The notes beneath the pieces are model-generated. The model ran no database searches and had not been told where the DNA came from. It saw nothing but the letters and a program-made list of their open reading frames with translations. From RGIG3178 sp942492795 (GTDB taxonomy: Bacteria; Bacillota; Clostridia; Christensenellales; QAND01), in assembly GCA_942492795.1 (NCBI GenBank), contig OW818639.1:2542001-2606000 (forward strand): a DNA stretch of 64,000 nt, in the 5' to 3' direction. Each line of letters starts with the position of its first letter. The first letter of the stretch is position 1. The translations under genes were made by a program, and so were the position numbers. This document shows positions 8,348 through 15,794 of this stretch, in pieces.

Positions 8348-9568
8348 TTAAAGTGTCGCTGGATTGGGTTCGAGATCGGAAATCTCCCTGTAGTTCGCAA
8401 GGATCAGCTGCGCCAAAAAGCTCTCCTTTTCGACCTGTTTGTTCAACCCGCACAGCGTGTAGATGGCTTCTTCAACGCCCTGTTGTGCGATGATCTGATG
8501 CATTTTGACATTGCTTTCATCCTTGGGGCTCTGGAACATCATCAGATACGCAGCACCGCGCGCGAGGAAGTACGGCACCCTGCCGTATTGCAGGCATAAG
8601 AGAGCCGGTCCGATGTACCTGTCGTTGCGTGCCAGTTTGCGAAGCGGGTCCGCCGCTACGCGGTCAAGTTTGTCGGGTATCTTGTTTCTGCGCTGCGTGC
8701 TCCAGTCGCGGCCCAAAACGCCGGCTTCCCGCATCTCTTCATTGGTGAACCCAAAGCGCGTGCCGACGCCGAAGCACGCTTCGGATGCCGCATAATCCAC
8801 GCATTTGCGAAGGTACGGGTGGTCGCCGCATTCATAGATATAGGTGCATCCCAGCCGCTGTCCCAATGTCGCCATAAAGCAATGTCCCATGTTGCCGCAC
8901 CATACTTTGCGCACCAGACGCCCCTGCATGCGGTCCAGAAACTCCATGGTGGGGATATCCGTCGGCAGCGGACCGACGAAATTATCGCCCACCGGCAACG
9001 AGGTCGCAGGTCCTGTGGACACGCACAGCGGATCCTGTTCCAGCATTTCACGTGAAGGCTCCGATCCGTTCCCCTTTGTCAGGGCTTCAACCAGCCCGAC
9101 ATGCTTTTCAAAATAGTCGCGGTCGGCCGCGTCCGTAAGGCGGGCTATAATTTTCTCCCGCAGGATATCGGACACGAACACGAGGTTCACGAAGAACAAT
9201 ACGTTCATCGGCTCCGTCACGCCGTTCGCCTTGCGAAGTTTGATGGCTGCCACCAACTGGTCCGCCACCGAATCGTAGGCTTCGGGATACAATGCGACAC
9301 AGATGAGGTCGATCTCGCTGAGCCTTTTTACGACATCATCAAAATCCCGCTGGCTTGAATATGCCTCAAACCCCGTGACGACGCGGCTGTGCACCTGCGA
9401 ATCGATGGTCGAAAAAATCGTGTAGCGTCCGGCGGCGCGCAGTTTGTCGATCGTGTTTGTAGAGCCGTTGATATACACCAAATGATATCCGGCATCCGAG
9501 AACATTTTTGTCAGATACCCCCGCCCGATTTTTCCTGCTCCGATGATGGCAACTTCTTTGCTTCTCAT
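8348..9568 (-). CDS. Mannitol dehydrogenase-family NAD-dependent oxidoreductase
   Basis: A 406-residue long-chain polyol dehydrogenase-like protein. The N-terminal Rossmann fold begins VAIIGAGKIGRGYL and is followed by a strand ending in the YINGS segment. The second half has NMGHCFMATLGQRLG, matching the NxGH helix that carries active-site residues in mannitol-1-phosphate and altronate dehydrogenases. ATG 9568 has AGGGG 7 bases upstream, so the longer frame to 9613 is not used. There is no PTS or sugar kinase nearby, so the substrate cannot be named; mannitol-1-phosphate 5-dehydrogenase is the nearest guess. Confidence 0.75.
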   Translation of the reverse strand: MRSKEVAIIGAGKIGRGYLTKMFSDAGYHLVYINGSTNTIDKLRAAGRYTIFSTIDSQVHSRVVTGFEAYSSQRDFDDVVKRLSEIDLICVALYPEAYDSVADQLVAAIKLRKANGVTEPMNVLFFVNLVFVSDILREKIIARLTDAADRDYFEKHVGLVEALTKGNGSEPSREMLEQDPLCVSTGPATSLPVGDNFVGPLPTDIPTMEFLDRMQGRLVRKVWCGNMGHCFMATLGQRLGCTYIYECGDHPYLRKCVDYAASEACFGVGTRFGFTNEEMREAGVLGRDWSTQRRNKIPDKLDRVAADPLRKLARNDRYIGPALLCLQYGRVPYFLARGAAYLMMFQSPKDESNVKMHQIIAQQGVEEAIYTLCGLNKQVEKESFLAQLILANYREISDLEPNPATL

Positions 9569-9635
9569 TTCGTTCCCCTCCGATACTGTATTTAAAAATT
9601 GGCTCCCAGCCATAAGATCTGCATGTTGTGATCTT

Positions 9636-10451
9636 TTACGGGCCGACCGTCAGCGTCCTGTTGTCGTTGACAACGGTGACTGTGTTGTTGGACAAAGTCC
9701 CGCGCGTGATATACCCCGCTTGAAAGAAATCCTTTGCAGGCAATGTGGCAAGTATGGGCATGGTTTTCACTTGCTCATAAACGGCAAATGTCAGAGTGCC
9801 GCTTGAGAGTTCAAGCCGCAGAATATCGTAGGTATCGCCGTCGTCCAGCGTATAGTAATACTGCATGCGGGTCGCGGTCCCCTCGATGATCCATTGCAGG
9901 TTAATGGTGGTGATCTCACCCCTGTTTTGGGCTTTATCGAATACCTGCAGCGTCATGCGGCTGCCATCAGGCAGATACAGCGCGCTTTGCCGGGTATATA
10001 TATTCGGATTGGAACTATCCGTAACTTTGGCGGCATAGGACATCTGCTCTCCGGCGAGCTTCAAAGAAACCTGTTTAGTACCCGCGTTTTGCGCATAGCT
10101 GCCGTCGGGTTGCTTTTGCATGGTCATGGATACCTGCAACACATCCGCCAGCAAGGTATCCGCCTGTGTAAAGGGCACAAGCGCCGTTTTTGCCAGGCCC
10201 GTATAGTCGGTTTCTCCCGATTTGGGTTTGTATGTATCAAGCCGCTCGGCCATCTGGCCAAGCAGCATATCTTTCGCATCCATTTGCTTTACCAAAAGCA
10301 CGGTAAAGGGATTGTTTTCCAGTTTTACCTGACCGGTCGGTGTCGGCGTGGGATCCGCCGTGCTGGGTTGGGGAACTGTTTTACAGCCGGAAAATCCGAT
10401 TGCCAAAAAAAACAGGGCAAACGCCATGATCCCTTTTTGCCGAAGACCCAT
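9636..10451 (-). CDS. Lipoprotein of unknown function
   Basis: A 271-residue protein with a signal peptide and lipobox FSGC (Cys about residue 23), then a Pro/Thr-rich linker (PTPTPTG) typical of surface-anchored proteins. The mature domain is rich in beta-strand-like segments (LQWIIEG, MQYYYTLDDG, YDILRLEL). GGAGG lies 9 bases before the ATG. It could be co-transcribed with the dehydrogenase downstream (67-base gap), but no functional link is evident. I do not recognise the family. Confidence 0.8.
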   Translation of the reverse strand: MGLRQKGIMAFALFFLAIGFSGCKTVPQPSTADPTPTPTGQVKLENNPFTVLLVKQMDAKDMLLGQMAERLDTYKPKSGETDYTGLAKTALVPFTQADTLLADVLQVSMTMQKQPDGSYAQNAGTKQVSLKLAGEQMSYAAKVTDSSNPNIYTRQSALYLPDGSRMTLQVFDKAQNRGEITTINLQWIIEGTATRMQYYYTLDDGDTYDILRLELSSGTLTFAVYEQVKTMPILATLPAKDFFQAGYITRGTLSNNTVTVVNDNRTLTVGP

Positions 10452-10501
10452 TTGCCGTTTCCTCCAAATGATGCGCTATTATACGATGTCCGGACGGTAC
10501 T

Positions 10502-10556
10502 TTAAAAAACTGAAACATAGTCGGGGCGGCCATCCCAAACGAACGACAGCCGCCCC
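10502..10556 (-). terminator. Hairpin downstream of phosphofructokinase
   Basis: GGGGCGGC (minus-strand reading, 10549-10556) pairs with GCCGCCCC (10523-10530) around an 18-base loop. A T-run follows only about 15 bases later (10502-10508), so this is an imperfect intrinsic terminator. Confidence 0.5.
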
Positions 10557-10563
10557 ACCTTGT

Positions 10564-11598
10564 TTAACGGAAAAACAGACGTGCTACTTCGTAGAGTTCT
10601 TCATCCACTTCTTTGCGTTCTGTCAACGCATCTTCAATCGGCAGCGGAATGACGCGGTTGCCCTGCAGGCTTGCCATAACGCCATAATTTTTCTTCACGG
10701 CCTGCTGCGCCGCGCAGAAGCCCATGCGAACTGCAAGCACCCGGTCAAAGCAGCTCGGGTTTCCGCCGCGCTGAAGGTGACCCAGCACCACGCTTCGGGT
10801 TTCGATGCCGGTTTTGTTGTTGATGGCTTTGGCAAGCCGTTCAGCCATGCCGCGGTCCTGCATCGCGATGTTGCCGAAAGCGTCCTTCTTAAGATTCGAT
10901 TCATCTTCTTCAAGGCCAATGATGTTGGCAGCCTCGGCAACAGCCACAAGGCTGTAAAACTTTCCACGGGCGTTGCGGTCTTCGATGATTTTGCAGATCT
11001 CTTCAAATGTGATCGGGAATTCGGGGATGATAACCACATCCGCATTTCCTGCGATGCCGGCTTGAACGGTGATCCACCCGGTGTATCTGCCCATCATTTC
11101 CACAACGAGAACGCGCCGGTGGCTGTACGCCGTGTGTTTGAGGTCGTCCAGCGCACGCATTGCGATGTTGGCGGCACTGTCAAATCCAAACGTATAATCC
11201 GTGTTGTTCAAGTCGTTGTCGACGGTTTTGGGAACGCCGATCATGTTGAGGCCGTGCTTTTGCAGCTCGTTGGCGACGCCGAGCGTATCGTCTCCGCCGA
11301 TGGCGACGATGCACTCAAGATCGAGTTCCGACATCGTGTTTCTTACCTTTTGGATACCGTTTTCCATCTTGAGCACGTTGGTCCGGCTTGTTCCGAGGAT
11401 CGTGCCGCCCAGGGTCTGGATCGTGTCTACATCATCGCGTGTCAACCATTTGCCTTCATTGTTGACAACGCCGCGCCAACCGTCATAGAATCCGAAAACC
11501 TCTATTTCTTCCTGCGCACATTTTTCGACTACGGTCCGGATGACTGCGTTTAGCCCGGGGCAGTCTCCTCCGCCTGTCAACATTCCGATCTTTCTCAT
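10564..11598 (-). CDS. pfp: Phosphofructokinase, pyrophosphate-type active site
   Basis: Glycolytic enzyme of 344 residues that phosphorylates fructose 6-phosphate. The N-terminus has TGGGDCPGLNAVIR. The two residues that separate donors in this family are D104 (GGDDT, where ATP enzymes have Gly) and K124 (PKTVDND, where ATP enzymes have PGTIDND). Both are the pyrophosphate state, so PPi rather than ATP is the expected donor and the reaction would be reversible. That residue rule is established for the family; its application here is inference. The GRYTGWIT and PEFPIT segments fit the substrate site. The upstream promoter faces a divergent glycerophosphodiesterase gene. Confidence 0.9.
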   Translation of the reverse strand: MRKIGMLTGGGDCPGLNAVIRTVVEKCAQEEIEVFGFYDGWRGVVNNEGKWLTRDDVDTIQTLGGTILGTSRTNVLKMENGIQKVRNTMSELDLECIVAIGGDDTLGVANELQKHGLNMIGVPKTVDNDLNNTDYTFGFDSAANIAMRALDDLKHTAYSHRRVLVVEMMGRYTGWITVQAGIAGNADVVIIPEFPITFEEICKIIEDRNARGKFYSLVAVAEAANIIGLEEDESNLKKDAFGNIAMQDRGMAERLAKAINNKTGIETRSVVLGHLQRGGNPSCFDRVLAVRMGFCAAQQAVKKNYGVMASLQGNRVIPLPIEDALTERKEVDEELYEVARLFFR

Positions 11599-11663
11599 GT
11601 TTACACATCGCCTCCGTCAAAATTGTTCTATTTTATCCCTCGTGACTTCGGATTTACAAGATT

Positions 11664-11692
11664 ATTATACGGTTTACCGATGTTTTTTGCAA
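11664..11692 (-). promoter_or_regulatory. Promoter of pfp
   Basis: Minus strand: -35 TTGCAA (11687-11692), 17-bp spacer, perfect -10 TATAAT (11664-11669). The transcript would begin about 60 bases before the ATG. Confidence 0.75.
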
Positions 11693-11715
11693 CTCAAAGA
11701 GCACTGTTATACTAT
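11687..11715 (+). promoter_or_regulatory. Possible divergent promoter sharing the same -35
   Basis: Because TTGCAA is its own reverse complement, the hexamer at 11687-11692 also reads as a plus-strand -35. TACTAT (4 of 6 consensus) lies 17 bp away at 11710-11715. It would serve the glycerophosphodiesterase gene with a leader of about 130 bases. Confidence 0.4.
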
Positions 11716-11855
11716 ATGCTTTACTGGTGTTATATATTTTTAATTTAATTGTTAATTGTTTATCATACTAGCGGACAGACGCCGCATGAAGCACTTGCCA
11801 TTTGCCCAAGGCCGTGCGAAGATAGAAGGAGAATACGCGTTGGAGGTATCCTGTC

Positions 11856-12566
11856 ATGATGAATCTCGCACACCGCGGCGCCAGCTCCTATGCGCCGGAA
11901 AACACGATGTCTTCGTTCTATTTGGGCCTTCGGATGGGCGCGACGGGCCTTGAAACAGACGTAAAGCGAACGCGCGACGGCAAACTGGTACTGTTTCATG
12001 ACGATACGACAAAGCGCATCAGCAGCGTGGATGTCAACATCAACCAAACCGATTATGCGGATCTTTTTAGCATCGATCTCGGATCGTTCAAAGGGGCATC
12101 GTACAAGGGAGAGCGCATCGTGCTTGCGGAAGATTTTTTGCGCGCGTTCGGTTCGCGTGATATCGATCTTGCCATCGAATTGAAGGATACCGGCGTAGAA
12201 GCGGATACGCTGAAGCTTTTGCGGCAATACGTCACGGACGATGCAAGGCTGTGCGTCACCAGTTTTCATTACGAAAGCCTGAAGCTCTGCAGGGAGCTGG
12301 ATGCCCGCATTGCCCTTGGTTTTTTAACGGACGATTGTCTGGACGACACGCTTAACAAAGCCGCAGCCATCGGATGCGTTCAGATCTGTCCGCATGTCAA
12401 CACGCTGACGAAAGAAAACGTAGCGCATGCCAAGTCGCGCGGGTTTGTGGTGCGAAGCTGGGGCAACGATTTGCCGTATAAAATGATGCGCTCGCTCGAA
12501 TGCGGCGTCGACGGCATGACAGTCAATTTTCCGGATCTTTTGTGCAAGGTGCTTTCGCTCGGATGA
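11856..12566 (+). CDS. Glycerophosphodiester phosphodiesterase
   Basis: A 236-residue cytoplasmic enzyme that splits glycerophosphodiesters into glycerol 3-phosphate and an alcohol. The family hallmark is clear: AHRGASSYAPENT at the N-terminus (catalytic His, metal site), ETDVKRTRDG with metal-binding acidic residues, and FHDDT with the second catalytic His. The TIM-barrel ends with SWGNDLPYKM and GVDGMTVNFPD, typical of the UgpQ-type GDPD. There is no signal peptide. GGAGG at 11841-11845 serves ATG 11856 or 11859. It stands alone, divergent from pfp. Confidence 0.92.
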   Translation: MMNLAHRGASSYAPENTMSSFYLGLRMGATGLETDVKRTRDGKLVLFHDDTTKRISSVDVNINQTDYADLFSIDLGSFKGASYKGERIVLAEDFLRAFGSRDIDLAIELKDTGVEADTLKLLRQYVTDDARLCVTSFHYESLKLCRELDARIALGFLTDDCLDDTLNKAAAIGCVQICPHVNTLTKENVAHAKSRGFVVRSWGNDLPYKMMRSLECGVDGMTVNFPDLLCKVLSLG

Positions 12567-12589
12567 AACCCCCGAAATGCGATATGCGA

Positions 12590-12621
12590 GAAAGAGCGAT
12601 GGGATTCCCCATCGCTCTTTC
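12590..12621. terminator. Hairpin after the glycerophosphodiesterase gene
   Basis: A perfect 14-bp stem, GAAAGAGCGATGGG (12590-12603) with CCCATCGCTCTTTC (12608-12621), and a 4-base loop. The T-tract is only the TTTC at the stem end, so efficiency is uncertain. It separates two convergent genes and may act both ways. Confidence 0.65.
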
Positions 12622-12634
12622 ATGACACTATTTC

Positions 12635-12874
12635 TTATACTATCTCCCATATGCCTCGTGGACTAATTTCAACAGATTTCATTCGTTTAGTCTTTCTTAA
12701 TTCTGTCGCTGCCCATCTTATATCATACTGCCAAGTATAGAATAAATCTCCTGAATTCTTTAGTTCGATTTGGCAATTCTGCCAGACATATTTACATGAA
12801 TCAATTATATTTGCTTTTCCACCCATGGCTTTGATCGCACTAAACAGCAAATCAGGTAAATCATTTCTAGTCAT
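12635..12874 (-). CDS. Small AT-rich protein, winged-helix-like
   Basis: A 79-residue protein of markedly lower GC than its neighbours. The pattern LLFSAIKAMGGKA followed by an aromatic helix, FYTWQYDIRWAATELRK, and a C-terminal ISPRGIWEIV resembles the winged-helix N-terminal domain found in Mrr-type restriction systems and related regulators. This is a fold impression, not a family match. GGAGGT sits about 9 bases before the ATG. No partner nuclease or methylase is adjacent. The base composition and the repeat copy nearby suggest acquired DNA. Confidence 0.6.
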   Translation of the reverse strand: MTRNDLPDLLFSAIKAMGGKANIIDSCKYVWQNCQIELKNSGDLFYTWQYDIRWAATELRKTKRMKSVEISPRGIWEIV

Positions 12875-12949
12875 TTATTCCACCTCCTAATCTTTATTAA
12901 GCATATAGAGTATATCACATATAATGATTATTAAGTTAGTTGTATTTCA

Positions 12950-12983
12950 TTAAATAAAGCGCCCAACGTATTAATGGGCGCTT
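12950..12983 (-). terminator. Probable terminator of the XRE/acyl-CoA synthetase unit
   Basis: AAGCGCCCA (minus, 12975-12983) pairs perfectly with TGGGCGCTT (12957-12965) around 9 bases, followed on the minus strand by TATTTAATG. It lies downstream of the acyl-CoA synthetase stop at 13187, with the 92-bp repeat in between. Confidence 0.55.
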
Positions 12984-13041
12984 CACCTGATCTCGCAAAT
13001 TGCAGCACACGACAATGTAAGTGCTTAAAGGATTGTTTCTT

Positions 13042-13133
13042 TTCTTTTGCCAAGGGGCCGGGGCGACTTCCGATTTTCTCCCCTGGCCCCTTGGCGATCC
13101 CCTACCCCTCTTGAAACGGCCACTGCGTGGGGC
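13042..13133 (+). repeat. 92-bp hairpin repeat, copy 1
   Basis: Matches 19518-19609 over 92 bp with two substitutions and no gaps. It contains the perfect inverted arms CCAAGGGGCC (13050-13059) and GGCCCCTTGG (13085-13094). Inner GGGG/CCCC can extend the stem to about 14 bp with one bulged base. Both copies lie in gene-free DNA in the same orientation. Confidence 0.93.
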
Positions 13134-13186
13134 TTCTCAGCATAAGCCTGCTTTTACTTGTAGATTGGCGGAGGCTTTAAACAATT

Positions 13187-14875
13187 CTACTCCTCAACCT
13201 GATTCTCGTCCACGCTCGTCTCGCTGTCCTTTTCCCTGATTTCCACCCGCCGTATCTTGCCGGAGATGGTCTTGGGCAGCGTCGTTACAAACTCGATCAC
13301 GCGCGGGTATTTATACGGCGCCGTCACGTGTTTCACATGCTCCTGCAGCTCAATCTTGAGTTCCTCGCTCGGTTCGTACCCCTTTGCAAGCACGATGGTG
13401 GCTTTGACCAGTTGCCCGCGTACGGAATCCGGCACGGCGGTGATGGCCGTTTCCAGCACAGCCGGATGCTCCAAAAGCGCACTTTCCACTTCAAACGGTC
13501 CGATGCGGTAGCCGGAGGACTTGATCACGTCGTCCGTGCGTCCCACGAACCAGAAATAGCCGGATTCGTCTTCCCATGCCTGGTCTCCGGTACGGTACAA
13601 ACCGTCCGCGCAGGATGCTTCATCGCGCTCGGGATCGTTGTAGTATCCGATGAACATGCCAAGCGGCCGACCGCTTTCGGGCATGCGGATCGCGATCTCA
13701 CCGATCTGCCCGCGGTGGACATCATTGCCTTCGTCGTCCACGATGCAGATGTTGTACAGCGGCGACGGTCTGCCCATGGAGCCCGGCACAGGCTCCATCA
13801 TGGAAAACGTACCCACCAGCACCACCATTTCCGTCTGCCCGTACGCTTCGGTCAGCTTGACGCCCGTGGCCTTCAAAAACCGGTTGTAAATCTCTGGATT
13901 CAACGCCTCTCCGGCGATGCTGCCGCGTTGCAGGGAGGACAGATCAAATTTTCCCATATCTTCCTTGATGAAATACCGGTAGATCGTCGGCGGCGCGCAA
14001 AATGACGTGACCTTATAGTCCGCAATTTTCTGCAGCAGGTCGTTCGGGTCGAATTTTTCATAATCATAGACGAACACGGCGCAGCCGCACATCCACTGCC
14101 CGTACAGCTTGCCCCAGAGCGATTTGGCCCAGCCCGTTTCCGACACCGTCAGGTGCAGACCGTTTTCGACAACCTGCTGCCAGTACTTCGCGGTGATGGA
14201 ATGACCCAGCGGATAGGTGCAGTTGTGCAGCACCATCTTTGGCATGCCGGTTGTGCCGGAGGTGAAGAACAACAGAAGCGGGTCTGCGTTGTTCGTCTTT
14301 TGATCACCGGTCGGCCGTTCGAACGAGTCTGAAAACGCTGCTGTTTCATCCAGCGAACGCCATCCTTCGCGCGTTCCGCGAGAGATCACCAAGGTCTCAA
14401 GGGTCTGCGAATTGGCATGCGCCGCTTCCACCTCGTCGGCGATTTCGCCGTCGGCGGTACAGACGACAAGTTTGATGCCGCCCATGTTGTTGCGGTATTC
14501 GATGTCTTTCTTCTTGAGCAGGTTCGTTGCGGGAACGGTGACTGCGCCTAACTTGTGCAGCGCCATGATGCAGAACCAGAACGTATAATGCCGCTTTAGA
14601 ATCAGCATGACCTTGTCACCTTTTTGGATGCCAAGGCTTTGAAAGAAGCTCGCATAGCGGTTGCTTTGCCGGCTCATGTCCGAAAAGGAAAACACATGCT
14701 CTTCCCCGTCGGGATTGCACCACACCATCGCGCGTTTGTCGGGCTCCTGTGCTGCTATTTCATCCAATACATCAAACGCGAAGTTGAAATCCTCCGGCAC
14801 TTCGATGTGGAAATCCCTGCAAAACGATTCGTATGTCGGGTACTCCCCTTTGATCAAACGATCCAGATAAGCCAT
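13187..14875 (-). CDS. AMP-forming acyl-CoA synthetase
   Basis: A 562-residue cytoplasmic enzyme that joins a carboxylic acid to CoA through an acyl-adenylate. The P-loop-like motif is FFTSGTTGMPKM (about 208-219), the A5 motif is EAYGQTE, the A7 region is YRTGDQAW, the hinge A8 is FVGRTDDVIKSSGYRIG, and the A10 lysine lies in PKTISGKIRR near the C-terminus. It most resembles medium- or branched-chain acyl-CoA synthetases rather than acetyl-CoA synthetase. GAGGGGG lies 7 bases before the ATG. It follows the XRE-cupin gene by 14 bases, so both sit behind the T-box leader. Branched short-chain acid as substrate is inference from that leader. Confidence 0.9.
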   Translation of the reverse strand: MAYLDRLIKGEYPTYESFCRDFHIEVPEDFNFAFDVLDEIAAQEPDKRAMVWCNPDGEEHVFSFSDMSRQSNRYASFFQSLGIQKGDKVMLILKRHYTFWFCIMALHKLGAVTVPATNLLKKKDIEYRNNMGGIKLVVCTADGEIADEVEAAHANSQTLETLVISRGTREGWRSLDETAAFSDSFERPTGDQKTNNADPLLLFFTSGTTGMPKMVLHNCTYPLGHSITAKYWQQVVENGLHLTVSETGWAKSLWGKLYGQWMCGCAVFVYDYEKFDPNDLLQKIADYKVTSFCAPPTIYRYFIKEDMGKFDLSSLQRGSIAGEALNPEIYNRFLKATGVKLTEAYGQTEMVVLVGTFSMMEPVPGSMGRPSPLYNICIVDDEGNDVHRGQIGEIAIRMPESGRPLGMFIGYYNDPERDEASCADGLYRTGDQAWEDESGYFWFVGRTDDVIKSSGYRIGPFEVESALLEHPAVLETAITAVPDSVRGQLVKATIVLAKGYEPSEELKIELQEHVKHVTAPYKYPRVIEFVTTLPKTISGKIRRVEIREKDSETSVDENQVEE

Positions 14876-14889
14876 CTCTTTGTCCCCCT

Positions 14890-15444
14890 CTACTTGACGA
14901 TGATCGCCAGGAATTCGCAGGGTTTATCCCCGCAAGCCATCATGCCGTGCGGCTTTTGAGCGTCGTAATAGATGGAATCCCCTTCGTTGGCAATAAAGCT
15001 CACGCCATCTATCATCATTTGCATCGAACCCGAAAGGACATAGTTGAACTCCTGCCCGTCATGGGAATTCAGATGCACCTGCGCGTTGTCTTCGGGCGTC
15101 ACGCGTACCAAAAACGGCTCCGCTTTCTTGTCGCGGAAGAAGTAGGCAAGGTGCTGGTATTTGTATTCCTTGCGCCGCTCGATGTCCAGCCCTTCTCCCT
15201 TTTTAACGTGGGAGAACGACCGTAGCCGCGGCGAATCCCCCGTCAGAAGCTCTATAATGTCCACGCCGAGGCGGTTTGCACATCCGTACAGGAATGAAAA
15301 GGCAAAGTCTTTCCCCCCGTTTTCATAGGTGCGGTATTCATCCAGATCAACCCCAAGGGCTTTTGCCATGTCCTGCTCGCTGACATTCACTATTTCGCGC
15401 AGCGCTTTCAATCTGGCTGCAATAGCGCGAATCTGTTCACTCAT
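14890..15444 (-). CDS. XRE-family regulator with C-terminal cupin sensor domain
   Basis: A 184-residue protein. A helix-turn-helix of the XRE type spans about 8-65 (VSEQDMAKALGVDLDEYRTYE, last residue omitted from the motif proper), and a cupin beta-barrel spans about 105-184 (HDGQEFNYVLSGSMQMMIDG, then EGDSIYYDAQKPHGM). Such proteins sense a small ligand with the cupin and regulate a neighbouring operon. ATG 15444 has AGGAGGGA upstream; the frame open to 15513 overlaps the T-box terminator and is not used. It shares the T-box leader with the acyl-CoA synthetase 14 bases downstream and probably regulates that unit. Confidence 0.9.
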   Translation of the reverse strand: MSEQIRAIAARLKALREIVNVSEQDMAKALGVDLDEYRTYENGGKDFAFSFLYGCANRLGVDIIELLTGDSPRLRSFSHVKKGEGLDIERRKEYKYQHLAYFFRDKKAEPFLVRVTPEDNAQVHLNSHDGQEFNYVLSGSMQMMIDGVSFIANEGDSIYYDAQKPHGMMACGDKPCEFLAIIVK

Positions 15445-15492
15445 GCTAAGTCCCTCCTGAAAAATCATATGGATGCTGCACGTCTGGTTTGG

Positions 15493-15753
15493 AAAAAAAT
15501 ATCCCCGTCCCATTTGGGACGGGGAATTGCTTCTCCGCTATACCACCCATTGGTGCAAGGCTCCATCAAGCCCCGAACGGGTAACGGTGTTCAGCCGGGC
15601 TCTCTTACTCTGGTTCAGAGGCCTGCTTAGGAGTGATCGCCGTTTCGTTGCGCTGCCGGTTCGCACCCTTTCCGGCTCTCTTTGCCCGCATCTCCGAACG
15701 CGTTGTCTCCCTCTTCGCTCTCCCGTCGCAATGCGGGATTACTCGTATCCTAA
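15493..15753 (-). promoter_or_regulatory. T-box leader, apparent isoleucine specifier AUC
   Basis: tRNA-sensing transcription attenuator read on the minus strand. Stem I base TTAGGA (15748-15753) pairs with TCCTAA (15627-15632). GAGTA (15740-15744), AGAGAG (15676-15681) and the terminal-loop GGTGCGAA (15660-15667) match conserved stem I parts. The codon in specifier position is ATC (15635-15637), followed by the usual A and CTCC. The T-box core GGGTGGTATAGCGG (15535-15548) differs from the textbook GGGTGGTACCGCGG at two bases. The terminator CCCCGTCCC/GGGACGGGG (15503-15524) ends in seven Ts. Uncharged tRNA-Ile should favour antitermination and expression of the XRE-cupin and acyl-CoA synthetase genes. 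Confidence 0.9.
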
Positions 15754-15775
15754 CGTGGAACAGGGGATTTGTCAA
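15747..15775 (-). promoter_or_regulatory. Promoter candidate in front of the T-box
   Basis: Minus strand: -35 TTGACA (15770-15775), 17-bp spacer, -10 TAGGAT (15747-15752). The -10 overlaps the 5' strand of the T-box stem I base, so a transcript starting here would lack that strand. Either the real promoter is further upstream or the base helix is not essential. Confidence 0.4.
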
Positions 15776-15794
15776 GGCTGATTTCCTTCGGTCA

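Larger units (their letters stand above)
12875..13186. other. 312-bp gene-free stretch
   Basis: Holds the upstream region of the small AT-rich gene, the hairpin at 12957-12983 and repeat copy 1 (13042-13133). A plus-strand reading frame through the repeat (13021-13239) is not credible as a gene because it simply translates the repeat. Confidence 0.7.

Noticed and set aside
10348..11553. Plus-strand reading frame of about 400 codons over the pfp gene
   Set aside because: It is antisense to phosphofructokinase, whose protein is intact and highly conserved.
13021..13239. Small plus-strand gene across repeat copy 1
   Set aside because: The frame exists only because of the repeat sequence and has no ribosome site.
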